A stretch of 64,000 nt of DNA. Origin: Burkholderia sp. S171. GTDB lineage: Bacteria > Pseudomonadota > Gammaproteobacteria > Burkholderiales > Burkholderiaceae. Numbering within the stretch: position 1 is the stretch's first letter; each line of letters starts with the position of its first letter. The notes beneath the pieces are model-generated. The model saw only the letters and a program-made list of their open reading frames with translations, made no database searches and was not told the origin of the DNA. A program made the translations under genes and the position numbers. Below are positions 7,722 to 16,520 of the stretch, in pieces. Location: positions 199,607-263,606 of the forward strand of contig NZ_LMUF01000047.1 in NCBI RefSeq assembly GCF_009766085.1, read 5' to 3'.

Positions 7722-8948
7722 ATGTCGATTATTCGCCCCACCCATCTTCCTGAAGACTGCGAACCTACCGCAGCAGAAATTGCGCAGATCCAACGTGACC
7801 GGCTGGCCGCCGTGCGCCGTGAGTTGAAGAAGCGCGATCTCACCGCCGCTGTCTTGTTCGATCCGACGCACATGCGCTACGCCACCGGCTCGCGCAACAT
7901 GCAGGTCTATTCAATGCGTAACCCCGCTCGCTATGTGTTCGTGCCGGCGGAAGGCAAGGTCGTGTTGTTCGAGTACGCAGGCTGCGATTTCCTGGCCGAC
8001 GGGCTGGACACCGTCGATGAAGTCCGCCCCGCCACCGCGATTTCCTATTACTTCTGCGACGATATGCTCGGCCAGGTCACCGAGCGCTGGGCCGCCGAGA
8101 TCGATGAGCTGATGAAACAAAGCGGCGGCGGCAAGCGCATCGCCATCGAAAGTGCGACGTCCGCTGCGGCATTCGCGTTGCAGGCGCGCGGCTATCAAGT
8201 CTTCGACGCACAGGAGCCGCTCGAACGGGCGCGCGCCATCAAGGTGCCCAACGAGATCAAGATGATCCGCGCTTCACTGCGTGCCGCTGAAGATGGCGTG
8301 CGCAAGCTGGAAGCGGCACTTGTGCCGGGCATCAGCGAGAACGAGCTCTGGTCGCATCTGCATCAGCACATCATTGCAACCGATGGCGACTACATTGAAA
8401 CGCGCCTGATCAGTTCGGGGCCGCGCACCAATCCTTGGTTCCAGGAAAGCAGCCCGCGCAAGATCCAGTCGGGCGAGCTGGTCGGACTCGACACCGATGT
8501 GGTCGGACGCTTCGGCTACTACGCCGATTTCTCGCGCACGTTCCTGTGCGGCGATGTGCAGGCGACGGCCGCGCAAAAAAATCTCTACCAGCTCGCGTAC
8601 GAGCAGATTCATTCGAACATGGAGAACGTGCGCGCAGGCACGACCTTCCAGGAGTTCATTGCCCGGGCATGGAAGATTCCCGAGCCATACCGCGCACGCC
8701 GCTATTTCGCGCTTGCGCATGGCGTTGGCATGACGGGCGAGTATCCGTACATCGTGCATAGAGAAGATAACGAGGCCAAGGGCTATGACGGCGTGATAGA
8801 GCCGGGCATGACCCTTTGCATAGAAAGCTATATCGGACACGAGGCTGGCGGCGAGGGCGTGAAGCTGGAAGAGCAGGTCTACATTCGCGACGACGGCCGC
8901 GTCGAACTGCTCTCGGACTATCCGTTCGAAGCGCGGTTGCTCGCCTGA
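7722..8948 (+). CDS. DddP-like M24-family protein (DMSP lyase / aminopeptidase P fold)
   Basis: A 408-residue cytosolic protein with a creatinase N-terminal domain (about 1-180) and a pita-bread M24 domain (about 185-400). It follows remembered marine DddP throughout, including RYATxSxNMQ and ETRLISSGPRTNPWFQE. The dimetal ligands fall at D257, D259, D269, H333, E368 and E383, each 38 residues lower than the ligands I recall for Roseobacter DddP. The residue matching the proposed catalytic base Asp377 is G339 (HGVGMTGEY). True DMSP cleavage is therefore uncertain, and a related C-S, C-N or amide cleavage is possible. It starts 18 bases after the oxygenase and precedes a betaine-type importer by 62 bases, which fits catabolism of an onium compound. 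Confidence 0.8.
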   Translation: MSIIRPTHLPEDCEPTAAEIAQIQRDRLAAVRRELKKRDLTAAVLFDPTHMRYATGSRNMQVYSMRNPARYVFVPAEGKVVLFEYAGCDFLADGLDTVDEVRPATAISYYFCDDMLGQVTERWAAEIDELMKQSGGGKRIAIESATSAAAFALQARGYQVFDAQEPLERARAIKVPNEIKMIRASLRAAEDGVRKLEAALVPGISENELWSHLHQHIIATDGDYIETRLISSGPRTNPWFQESSPRKIQSGELVGLDTDVVGRFGYYADFSRTFLCGDVQATAAQKNLYQLAYEQIHSNMENVRAGTTFQEFIARAWKIPEPYRARRYFALAHGVGMTGEYPYIVHREDNEAKGYDGVIEPGMTLCIESYIGHEAGGEGVKLEEQVYIRDDGRVELLSDYPFEARLLA

Positions 8949-9010
8949 TCTTCGTTAGTCGACGCGTCATAAAAAATCCGACAACAAACCAACCCCATAG
9001 GTGCAAGACG

Positions 9011-10048
9011 ATGCTCAAACGATTCTTCAACGCAAGCATTTCAGCGCTGGTCGTGGTTGCCGCTACCACCGGCACTGCGCACGCCGCAGGGACTTTCTGC
9101 AGCTCGGGCAAGACCGTGCACTTTGCGGGGATTACGTGGGAAAGCGGCGCGTTCGCAACCGAAGTGCTGCGGCAAATCCTTGAAAAGGGCTACGGCTGCG
9201 CTACGGATGTCGTGCCCGGCAGCACGGCCGCCACCGAGACTGCGCTGGCAAGCAACGACGTGCAGGTCTGGGCCGAGCAATGGACCGGACGCAGTGAAAT
9301 CACGTCGAAAGCGGTCACCGCCGGCAAGGTCAAGTTGATAGGCGACACGCTCCCCGGCGGCACGAATGAGGGCTGGTTCGTGCCCGAATACGTGATCAAG
9401 GGCGACGCATCGCGCAACATCAAGGCCAGCGCGCCGGGCCTGGTTTCGGTCACCGATCTGCCGAAATACAAGGAGCTATTTGCCGACGATGAGGAACCGG
9501 AAAAGGGTCGTTTCCTGAACTGCCCGACAGGCTGGGACTGCGAACGGGTGAATACGCGTTTGCTCAAGGTGCTGGGCCTCGATGCGTCGTATACCAACTT
9601 TCATCCGGGCACCGGCGCGGCCCTTGATGCATCGATCGAATCGGCGTATCAGCGTGGCAAGCCGCTGGTGTTTTATTACTGGGGTCCGGCTGCGTTGATG
9701 GCGAAATACAAGTTCGTCCAGCTCAAGATGCCGCCGTATAACGACGCCTGCTGGAAGACCCTGCGCGATGAAAGCAGTACGAAGCAATGTGCATCGTCGT
9801 ACATGGTGTCGCACGTGACGGTGGGTGTCTCGACGCCCTTCAGCGAAGCCGAACCGCAAGCTATAGAGATGTTCTCGAAGGTCAGCTTTCCGATGGATTT
9901 CCTGAACAGCACGATTCTTGAAATGACATCGAAGAAGATCGACGGCTCGGCCATGGCCACCACGTTCCTGCGCACACACCCCGAGATGTGGAAGACCTGG
10001 GTGCCAGCCGACGTAGCGGCCAAGGTGCAGGCCAAGCTGGGTACTTAA
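9011..10048 (+). CDS. Glycine betaine/quaternary ammonium ABC transporter, substrate-binding protein
   Basis: A 345-residue periplasmic protein. Residues 1-25 form a Sec signal peptide ending in THAA. The mature part is an OpuAC/ProX-type fold with FAGITWESGAFATEVLRQILEKG at its start, VWAEQWTGR, and an aromatic YYWGPAALMAKY segment of the type that forms cation-pi boxes for betaines. The reading frame is open farther upstream into the M24 gene, but the ATG at 9011 gives a clean signal peptide. It is the first of three transporter genes in the usual binding protein - permease - ATPase order. The ligand is probably a betaine, choline derivative or sulfonium compound. Confidence 0.88.
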   Translation: MLKRFFNASISALVVVAATTGTAHAAGTFCSSGKTVHFAGITWESGAFATEVLRQILEKGYGCATDVVPGSTAATETALASNDVQVWAEQWTGRSEITSKAVTAGKVKLIGDTLPGGTNEGWFVPEYVIKGDASRNIKASAPGLVSVTDLPKYKELFADDEEPEKGRFLNCPTGWDCERVNTRLLKVLGLDASYTNFHPGTGAALDASIESAYQRGKPLVFYYWGPAALMAKYKFVQLKMPPYNDACWKTLRDESSTKQCASSYMVSHVTVGVSTPFSEAEPQAIEMFSKVSFPMDFLNSTILEMTSKKIDGSAMATTFLRTHPEMWKTWVPADVAAKVQAKLGT

Positions 10049-10097
10049 AAACAGGCCCCTTTCCACTCCGCGCGACCCTTCTCAAGACGAGTGAACC

Positions 10098-11054
10098 ATG
10101 ACGTCCATCTTTCCGCATCTCTCGCTTGCCGACCCGATCAACGACAAGGTCGCATTGCTGGTCCAGAACTATGGCGATGCCTTCCACTCGTTCAGTCTGG
10201 TCGTGCTGAAATACCTGCTGGTGCCGCTGGAAAGCGGCTTGCGGATCATGCCGCCGTGGCTGCTGCTGATACTTGCGGGCGTGCTCGCATGGCACGCCAC
10301 GCGCAAGCTCTCGCTGGCCGCGTTGTTCGTGCTGCTGCTCTATGCAATCGGCGCGTTCGGGCTGTGGGACAAGCTGATGCAGACGCTCGCGCTGATGCTG
10401 GTCGCAACCGTGTTGTCGATCGTGCTGGGGATTCCGCTTGGCATCCTGTGCTCACAAAACCGCTGGGTACGCCGGGGGTTGTTGCCCGTGCTTGACGTGA
10501 TGCAGACGCTGCCCAGCTTTGTGTACCTGATCCCGGTGCTGATGCTCTTCGGGCTGGGTAAGGTACCCGCCATCTTCGCCACCGTGATCTATTCGCTGCC
10601 GCCGCTGATCAGGCTTACGGACCTGGGTATTCGGCAGGTCGACGGTGACGTAGTGGAAGCTGCGCGCTCCTTCGGCACAACACGTTGGCAGATGCTGATT
10701 GGTGTTCAAATGCCGCTCGCGCGGCCGAGCATCATGGCGGGTATCAACCAGACCACCATGATGTCGCTGTCCATGGTCGTGATTGCATCGATGATCGGTT
10801 CGCGCGGCCTCGGCGAAGACGTGCTTGCCGGCATCCAGACACTCGATGTCGGCAAGGGCATGCAGGCGGGCATCGCCATTGTGATCCTGGCGATCGTCAT
10901 TGACCGAATCTCGCAAGGTTACGGTCAGGAGCGGCGTGCACGCATGGCGCTGAGCGCGAACAGAAGGGCGCGCGTGCAGGCTCGCCAGAGCGCGCGCAGC
11001 GCCGGTCTTGGCGATCCGGAAGCAGCGGGCGACGCCGCGTCGCGCCGCGTTTGA
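10098..11054 (+). CDS. Glycine betaine/proline ABC transporter, permease
   Basis: A 318-residue inner-membrane permease of the ProW/OpuAB group with at least six membrane helices. The EAA loop reads EAARSFGTTRWQMLIGVQMPLARPSIMAG (in part), the contact site for the ATPase. MQTLPSFVYLIPVLMLFG is highly typical of ProW. The C-terminal tail (QERRARMALSANRRARVQ) is basic and cytosolic. It follows the binding protein by 49 bases and precedes the ATPase by 34. Confidence 0.92.
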   Translation: MTSIFPHLSLADPINDKVALLVQNYGDAFHSFSLVVLKYLLVPLESGLRIMPPWLLLILAGVLAWHATRKLSLAALFVLLLYAIGAFGLWDKLMQTLALMLVATVLSIVLGIPLGILCSQNRWVRRGLLPVLDVMQTLPSFVYLIPVLMLFGLGKVPAIFATVIYSLPPLIRLTDLGIRQVDGDVVEAARSFGTTRWQMLIGVQMPLARPSIMAGINQTTMMSLSMVVIASMIGSRGLGEDVLAGIQTLDVGKGMQAGIAIVILAIVIDRISQGYGQERRARMALSANRRARVQARQSARSAGLGDPEAAGDAASRRV

Positions 11055-11088
11055 AACCTCACTCCCTCTTCTTGCGCGGAGCGCGAAC

Positions 11089-11913
11089 ATGACAGCTATC
11101 CGAGTCAGCAACGTCTACAAGATCTTCGGGCCGTCGATGACCCATGCACGCGTTATCGACATGCTCAGGCACGGCGCGTCGAAGGCCGATGTACTCGCCG
11201 ACAACGGTTGTAACGTCGGCCTCAACAACATCAACTTGAATATCGAGGCGGGTCAGATCTTCGTGATCATGGGCTTGTCCGGCTCCGGCAAGTCCACGCT
11301 CGTGCGCCACTTCAACCGGCTGATCGATCCAAGCGCAGGCGAGATCGTGATCGACGGGGAGAACATCCTCTCGCTCAACGCGGCGGGGCTGCGCGAGTTC
11401 CGGCGGCATCGCGTGAGCATGGTGTTCCAGAATTTCGGTCTGTTGCCTCATGCAACGGTGCTGGAGAACGCGGCGTATGCATTGCGTGTAAGAGGTGAAC
11501 GCCATGACGTAGCGAACCAGAAGGCCCGGACCTGGCTCGGCAAGGTAGGCCTGGACGGTTACGGCGATAAATTCCCCGACGAACTCTCGGGCGGGATGCG
11601 CCAGCGCGTGGGGCTCGCCCGTGCGTTGGCGGCGGACACGGAAGTACTGCTGATGGACGAAGCATTTTCTGCACTTGATCCACTGATCCGGACCGAGATG
11701 CAGGATCAGTTGCTTGAGTTACAGCGGACGTTGAACAAGACCATTGTCTTCATCACGCATGACCTGGATGAAGCATTGCGGCTCGGCACGCAGATCGCAA
11801 TTCTCCGCGATGGCGAACTCGTGCAGCAAGGCACGCCTGAAGACATTGTGCGTTTCCCCGCGAATGACTATGTCCGCCGGTTCGTCGAGCGGCGCGCTGA
11901 ACGCGTCGCGTAA
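11089..11913 (+). CDS. Glycine betaine/proline ABC transporter, ATP-binding protein without CBS domains
   Basis: A 274-residue ATPase. Walker A is GLSGSGKST (residues 62-70), the Q-loop lies in MVFQNFG, the signature is LSGGMRQRVGLARAL and Walker B is VLLMDEAFSALDP with the H-switch ITHD. The N-terminal extension THARVIDMLRHGASKADV is the usual ProV-family insert. Unlike osmotic ProV/OpuAA (about 400 residues), it stops right after the nucleotide-binding domain, with no tandem CBS modules. That argues for a nutrient importer rather than an osmosensor. The ATG at 11089 is preferred over an upstream in-frame ATG at 11008 that lies inside the permease gene; GGAG precedes it by seven bases. Confidence 0.92.
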   Translation: MTAIRVSNVYKIFGPSMTHARVIDMLRHGASKADVLADNGCNVGLNNINLNIEAGQIFVIMGLSGSGKSTLVRHFNRLIDPSAGEIVIDGENILSLNAAGLREFRRHRVSMVFQNFGLLPHATVLENAAYALRVRGERHDVANQKARTWLGKVGLDGYGDKFPDELSGGMRQRVGLARALAADTEVLLMDEAFSALDPLIRTEMQDQLLELQRTLNKTIVFITHDLDEALRLGTQIAILRDGELVQQGTPEDIVRFPANDYVRRFVERRAERVA

Positions 11914-12000
11914 CTCCATCATCAGTTAGCACGATTGACTGAGCGCAAGGCAGGGCCCGTATCAAGGGTCCTGGATACACACGCCCATACCGGGCGATCA

Positions 12001-12028
12001 ATAAAAGAAGCGTCATAAAAGAAGCGTC
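12001..12028. repeat. Two tandem 14-base repeats upstream of the porin
   Basis: ATAAAAGAAGCGTC occurs twice head to tail (12001-12014 and 12015-12028), followed by a partial third copy ATAAAA and a run of A. The AT-rich block is 59 bases upstream of the porin ATG. It may be part of its promoter or a simple slippage repeat. Confidence 0.7.
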
Positions 12029-12086
12029 ATAAAAAAAAGCAGGTCCACACCGGCGACACGCCGGGCCTATGGTTTTGGAGCCATCA

Positions 12087-13235
12087 ATGAAAAAGCAAGC
12101 AATCTGCATGACTTTGTCGTGCCTGTTCGTCGCGGGCGCCCATGCCCAAAGCAGCGTGACGCTGTATGGCGTCATTGACGAAGGGTTTGACTATACGAAT
12201 AACGTCAACGGCAATAAAGCCTATGAAATGCAGAGCGGTTATGCGCAGGGCAGCCGCTGGGGATTGAAGGGCGGCGAAGATCTGGGCGGGGGCGTTAAGG
12301 CGATCTTTACCCTGGAAAATGGATTCAACCTGAACAACGGACGGCTGGGTCAGGGTGGCCTGGAATTCGGCCGGCAGGCCTTCGTGGGCATTAGCGATGC
12401 CACATACGGAACGGTCACGTTGGGCCGCCAATATGACTCGGTAGTCGACTTTCTTGCGCAGACAACGGCGAACGGAAACTGGGCGGGTTATCTGTTTGCG
12501 CACCCGTACGATAACGACAATACCGATAATTCATTCCGCGTGAATAACACGGTGAAATACACGAGTCCGACATGGGCCGGTTTTCAATTCGGTGGCATGT
12601 ACGGATTCAGCAATGTAGCAGGGGGATTTGCCAACAACCGGCTGATGAGCGTGGGCGCGCAATACACGTACGGCGGTTTGCTGATCGCGGCCGCTTACTT
12701 GAACTCAGACAACCCTTCCGGCACGACGAGCGGCGCCATTCCGACGACCGACCAGAACTTCCTCGCGCAGCGCCTGCGTGTATTCGGTGCGGGTATCAAC
12801 TACACCATGGGCAATGCTACGGTGGGTTTTGCGTACACCAACACCAACCTCTCCGACCCGACTTCCACGACCTATATCACGGGGTCGATCGTCCCGGCGG
12901 GCGGGTCGATATCGTCGCTCAAGTTCAACAACTTCGAGATCAACGGCAAGTATCAATTCACCCCGGCGTTTTTTGTCGGCGCGCAGTATGTCTATACACG
13001 CGCTACCGATAACGCAAGCACCGGCGCGGCTCACCCGAACTACCAGTCGGCGGGGTTGATGGCCGACTACCTGCTGTCCAAGCGCACCGATGTCTACGCT
13101 CAAGCTGCCTTCCAGTCAGTCGGTGGCGACAATACCGGGACCGCGCTGGATCAGGCGTACGTACCGGGTGCGGCGGATGCTTCGTCCACGTCGAAGCAGG
13201 TTGTCGTGCGGCTCGCGATACGTCACAAGTTCTGA
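12087..13235 (+). CDS. Gram-negative general porin (Burkholderia type)
   Basis: A 382-residue outer-membrane beta-barrel. Residues 1-20 are a signal peptide ending in AHA|QSSVTLYGVIDEG, the hallmark start of Burkholderiales trimeric porins. The chain alternates amphipathic strands (for example GLKGGEDLGGGVKAIFTLENGF, read in part, and ATYGTVTLGRQYDSV) and ends in HKF with the C-terminal Phe required for BAM recognition. The ATG at 12087 has GGAG six bases upstream; an earlier in-frame ATG at 12069 is less likely. Same strand as the betaine importer, 173 bases downstream. It may provide outer-membrane entry for the same solute but has its own upstream region. Confidence 0.93.
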   Translation: MKKQAICMTLSCLFVAGAHAQSSVTLYGVIDEGFDYTNNVNGNKAYEMQSGYAQGSRWGLKGGEDLGGGVKAIFTLENGFNLNNGRLGQGGLEFGRQAFVGISDATYGTVTLGRQYDSVVDFLAQTTANGNWAGYLFAHPYDNDNTDNSFRVNNTVKYTSPTWAGFQFGGMYGFSNVAGGFANNRLMSVGAQYTYGGLLIAAAYLNSDNPSGTTSGAIPTTDQNFLAQRLRVFGAGINYTMGNATVGFAYTNTNLSDPTSTTYITGSIVPAGGSISSLKFNNFEINGKYQFTPAFFVGAQYVYTRATDNASTGAAHPNYQSAGLMADYLLSKRTDVYAQAAFQSVGGDNTGTALDQAYVPGAADASSTSKQVVVRLAIRHKF

Positions 13236-13237
13236 TT

Positions 13238-13266
13238 GCGGCGGGGTCCTGAACGGGCCTCGCCGC
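13238..13266. terminator. Hairpin between convergent porin and binding-protein genes
   Basis: GCGGCGGGGTCC and GGGCCTCGCCGC form a 12-base stem (two G-U type pairs) around a five-base loop. It lies directly after the porin stop and just before the stop of the convergent gene. There is no long T tract, so it could be a stem-type bidirectional terminator. Confidence 0.55.
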
Positions 13267-13278
13267 ACACAGCAACGC

Positions 13279-14445
13279 TCACATCTTGATGACATCCATC
13301 ACGGTTTTCTTCTTGTCCTTGAACTGATAGATCGTGATGGCTGCGTCCTTGAGATCACCATGCGGATCGAACGCAATGCGGCCGATCACACCGTCATACT
13401 GAGTCGATGGCATCGCGGCAAGCACCTTCGTGCGTTCCGTCGAATCCGCGCGTTTCATCGCGTTATAGATGACGTACACAGCGTCATAGGTGAACGGCGC
13501 GTACGCATCGATCGGCGTATTGAAACGTGCCGTATAGCGCTTTTCGAAGTCCTGTCCCTTGGGCATCTTCGAGAGCGCAAGGCCCGCCTCTGAACATGTC
13601 ACGTTGCCAATAGCGTCGCCGGCCAGATCAATCATCTTCTCCGTGCATGCGCCGTCGCCGCCCAGCACCTTCGCTGTGATCCCGAGATTGCCCGCTTGCT
13701 TGGCCAATGGCCCGGCGGTCGCATCCGAACCGCCATACATGATGACGTCGGGACGTAAGCCTTTTATCTTCGTCAGGATCGCGCGGAAATCCGTTGCCTT
13801 GTCGTTGGTTGCTTCGCGCGTCACGATCGTGCTGCCGTTCGCTTTCGCAGCCTTTTCGAATTCATCGGCGAGGCCCTGACCGTAGGCAGTGGAGTCATCG
13901 ATGATCGCAATCCGCTTCGCATGCAGCGAGTCGAGCGCGTAGTGGGCGAGTGCCGGTCCCTGAAGCGCGTCGGTCGCGACTACGCGAAACGTGGTCTTGT
14001 ATCCCTGCAGCGTGTACGTGGGGTTAGTCGATCCTTGCGAAATCTGCGCGATACCGGCTTCGCTGTAGATCTTCGATGCGGGGATCGAGACGCCCGAATT
14101 GATGTCTCCCACGACGGCCACCACGCCGTCGTCCACCAGCTTCTGCGCGACCTGCGTGCCGGTGCGCGGATCGGCGGCATCGTCCTGGGAATCGAGTTGA
14201 AACTTGACTGGCTCACCACCTATTACCGGGTGCTGGCTGTTGATCTCGTCAATCGCCAGCCGGGCAGCATTTTCGCTGTCCTTGCCCATGTGGGAAAGCT
14301 GCCCGGTAAGAGGTGCAGCGTGGCCGATCAGGACGACGGCCGGGTCGGCGGCAAAACTTGGCCCGCTAATAGTCAGAAGAACCGCGGCGGCGAGGGCGGA
14401 GCAAGCGGGACGCGAGAAACGAAGCGGGGCGGAAAAGGCGGTCAC
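13279..14445 (-). CDS. Branched-chain amino acid-type ABC transporter substrate-binding protein (LivJ/LivK family)
   Basis: A 388-residue periplasmic binding protein. The GTG at 14445 is chosen because AAGGA lies seven bases before it and it opens directly onto a signal peptide (SRPACSALAAAVLLTISGPSFAAD). The mature part has IGHAAPLTGQLSHMGKDSENAARLAIDEIN (in part), VVAVVGDINSGVSIPASKIY, DDSTAYGQGLADEFEK and ADVIMYGGSDAT-like blocks of type I periplasmic folds. No permease or ATPase gene is nearby, so it must pair with a transporter encoded elsewhere or act as an orphan. It may belong with the DUF2848 and ureidoglycolate lyase genes next door. Confidence 0.88.
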   Translation of the reverse strand: MTAFSAPLRFSRPACSALAAAVLLTISGPSFAADPAVVLIGHAAPLTGQLSHMGKDSENAARLAIDEINSQHPVIGGEPVKFQLDSQDDAADPRTGTQVAQKLVDDGVVAVVGDINSGVSIPASKIYSEAGIAQISQGSTNPTYTLQGYKTTFRVVATDALQGPALAHYALDSLHAKRIAIIDDSTAYGQGLADEFEKAAKANGSTIVTREATNDKATDFRAILTKIKGLRPDVIMYGGSDATAGPLAKQAGNLGITAKVLGGDGACTEKMIDLAGDAIGNVTCSEAGLALSKMPKGQDFEKRYTARFNTPIDAYAPFTYDAVYVIYNAMKRADSTERTKVLAAMPSTQYDGVIGRIAFDPHGDLKDAAITIYQFKDKKKTVMDVIKM

Positions 14446-14649
14446 GAGCGGATCCTTGGGGCATGGAGAGTGAGCGGGGGGCGGTGCGCATCCATTGAAC
14501 GCGGTAAGCAACATGGACGGCGAATGAGGCTCAGTATTCAAACGCCAATTTGCCCCGTCCAACGACTAATTGTGTTGGCCGGTGATAAACAAATTTAATG
14601 CCTCGCTGAAGCGCGTGGGTCTGGTGAGCGCCACGCTTGACCGCCGCCA

Positions 14650-15333
14650 TCATTCGACATGGGTCAACGCATCGACCCTATAACGATGCCAAAGGCTGCG
14701 TCCGAGTATCGGATCATGAAGTTCGAGCTCATAACCCGCGCCTGCGCTTAGTTCGCCGAGCACGGCTTGCGTGCCGCAGAACATCGCCGAGCCGCGTGGC
14801 ATGGCGGCCGCGCTGAACCCCCGTTCGATCAGCTCGTCCGGACGCAGCAAGCGGGCGAGCGTGCCCTCCTGATACAGCGCGGGGTCGGCATCGCCGTCGA
14901 TCCGCCAACTGCGCGCGATCAGCGAATCCCAGTGCGCGGCGACATCGGCGTAACGCCAGAGCGCGGCGCTTACCGGCTTCGCGCACATCTGCTTCGAGAC
15001 GGCGACGTCATAACTTTCCACCCGGCGATCCGTATGGTCGGACCCTATACCGACGAGCAAGCCGTCGCTGGCGGTCTGGATCAGCACGACTTCGACCTCG
15101 CCGGATGAGTGCGCGCCCACCACATCGATTGCACCCTCGGTTGTCAGCAACGCCGACGCGACCTTGTAGAACGTCGGCACCGACGCCGGCCGTTTGACGC
15201 CCAGTGCTTCCAGTTCGCGGATATGGTGCTCGACGTCGTGCGCATCGCGTCCTGCCCAGCCGGCGATGACCAGGCGGCTCACGGTTACCTCGATACGCGC
15301 GCCGCCATCGATCCTGCATTCAAGTGTCTTCAT
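14650..15333 (-). CDS. DUF2848 family protein
   Basis: A 227-residue cytosolic protein matching DUF2848 in length and motifs: VTRLVIAGWAGRD near the start, PTFYKV, TASDGLLVGIGSDHTDR, SKQMCAKP, YQEGTLARLL and a C-terminal LHDPILGRSLWHRYRV. The fold resembles fumarylacetoacetate hydrolase-type proteins, but the function is not established. ATG at 15333 has AAAGG upstream. It diverges from a LysR gene, with 191 bases between, and lies next to a ureidoglycolate lyase-like gene and an amino-acid binding protein. That suggests a role in nitrogenous-acid catabolism. Confidence 0.85.
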   Translation of the reverse strand: MKTLECRIDGGARIEVTVSRLVIAGWAGRDAHDVEHHIRELEALGVKRPASVPTFYKVASALLTTEGAIDVVGAHSSGEVEVVLIQTASDGLLVGIGSDHTDRRVESYDVAVSKQMCAKPVSAALWRYADVAAHWDSLIARSWRIDGDADPALYQEGTLARLLRPDELIERGFSAAAMPRGSAMFCGTQAVLGELSAGAGYELELHDPILGRSLWHRYRVDALTHVE

Positions 15334-15524
15334 CAAAACCTTTCACCCGGTGGATTCAATGAATGACAGTCTTGAAGAAGGGCGCGGCGATGTCCAACAA
15401 GTAAATGTGGGCTCACGTGGTCACTTTTTCTTGTCACGCGGTAATTCTTCCGGCGATAAACTGACGGCAATGATTCGGTCGATGCCCGCCGCTTCGCCAC
15501 TCAACGCATCAGCCGGGGTGCGCC

Positions 15525-16520
15525 ATGAATGTCCGCTTTCTCGAAACGTTTGTATGGCTTGCCAAGCTGCGCAACTTCCGGATGACGGCCGAGCACTTGC
15601 ACGCGACCCAAGCGGCCATCTCCAGCCGAATTTCTGCCCTGGAGCAGGAGTTTGGTGTACGCCTGTTCGACCGCGGACCACGCGATGTGACACTCACGCA
15701 GGAAGGCACCAAGGCGCTCGCGTTCGCGGAGCAAATCCTGAAGCTGAACCGGGACATGCTCGCAAGCGTCAGCGACCGTTCCAAAGTCGCGGGGTTGCTG
15801 CGACTGGGCGTGATCGAGTCCGTGGTGCATACCTGGCTGCCGAATTTGCTGAAGCGCGTGCGGGAGGAATACCCGAACCTGACGATCGAACTCACGTCGG
15901 ACACCACCGCCAACCTTTCCGGGCATCTGGTCAACGGCAACGTCGATGTCGCGTTGCTGACCACGAACGTCACCGGCAGCGACGCCGTCAATATTCCGCT
16001 TGGGACACTCCCCATGCAATGGGTGGCGAGCCCTTCACTGAATTTATCGGCTGAAGCGCTTTCGGAGGCTGAACTGGCCGCGTTTCCCATCGTCAGTTTT
16101 GCGCGGCACTCGGCGCCGCATGGCTTCCTCACCGAGTTATTTGCGGCTAGCGGCGAGACCACCGTCCAGATCAACTGTGTCTCGTCGGTGGCCGCGATCA
16201 TCCGTCTTGTCGTGGATGGCTTCGGCATAGCCGTGCTGCCCGCCGCATTTGTCATGCACGAGTTGCAGTCGGGCCGGCTGCAATTGCTGCAGGTAACGCA
16301 CCCTGTGCCGGCGCTTCCGCTGGTTGCAACATTCAGGCGCAGCCCGGACAGCCTCCTGTGCGAATCCATCACGCGCCTCGCATTGCAGGTTGTGCGCGAT
16401 TTCAGCCTCGTCAATGGTCCCGATTTCGCGCTGCTCCCAAATACAGGCGATACACCGGGTTCCCTATCAAGCTCCCATCCCCCGTTAACTCCAGACGCCC
16501 TGCCGAAAAATGCCGACTGA
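15525..16520 (+). CDS. LysR-family regulator (paralogue of the one at 4180)
   Basis: A 331-residue LysR protein with HTH residues 3-62 (NFRMTAEHLHATQAAISSRISALE) and effector domain starting LRLGVIESVVHTWLPNLL. The match to the regulator at 4180 in this linker region marks them as paralogues. It is divergent from DUF2848 and its 3' end overlaps the ureidoglycolate lyase ATG by 11 bases, so it is co-transcribed with that enzyme. The C-terminal tail after about residue 300 is Pro/Ser-rich and longer than in the paralogue. Confidence 0.9.
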   Translation: MNVRFLETFVWLAKLRNFRMTAEHLHATQAAISSRISALEQEFGVRLFDRGPRDVTLTQEGTKALAFAEQILKLNRDMLASVSDRSKVAGLLRLGVIESVVHTWLPNLLKRVREEYPNLTIELTSDTTANLSGHLVNGNVDVALLTTNVTGSDAVNIPLGTLPMQWVASPSLNLSAEALSEAELAAFPIVSFARHSAPHGFLTELFAASGETTVQINCVSSVAAIIRLVVDGFGIAVLPAAFVMHELQSGRLQLLQVTHPVPALPLVATFRRSPDSLLCESITRLALQVVRDFSLVNGPDFALLPNTGDTPGSLSSSHPPLTPDALPKNAD

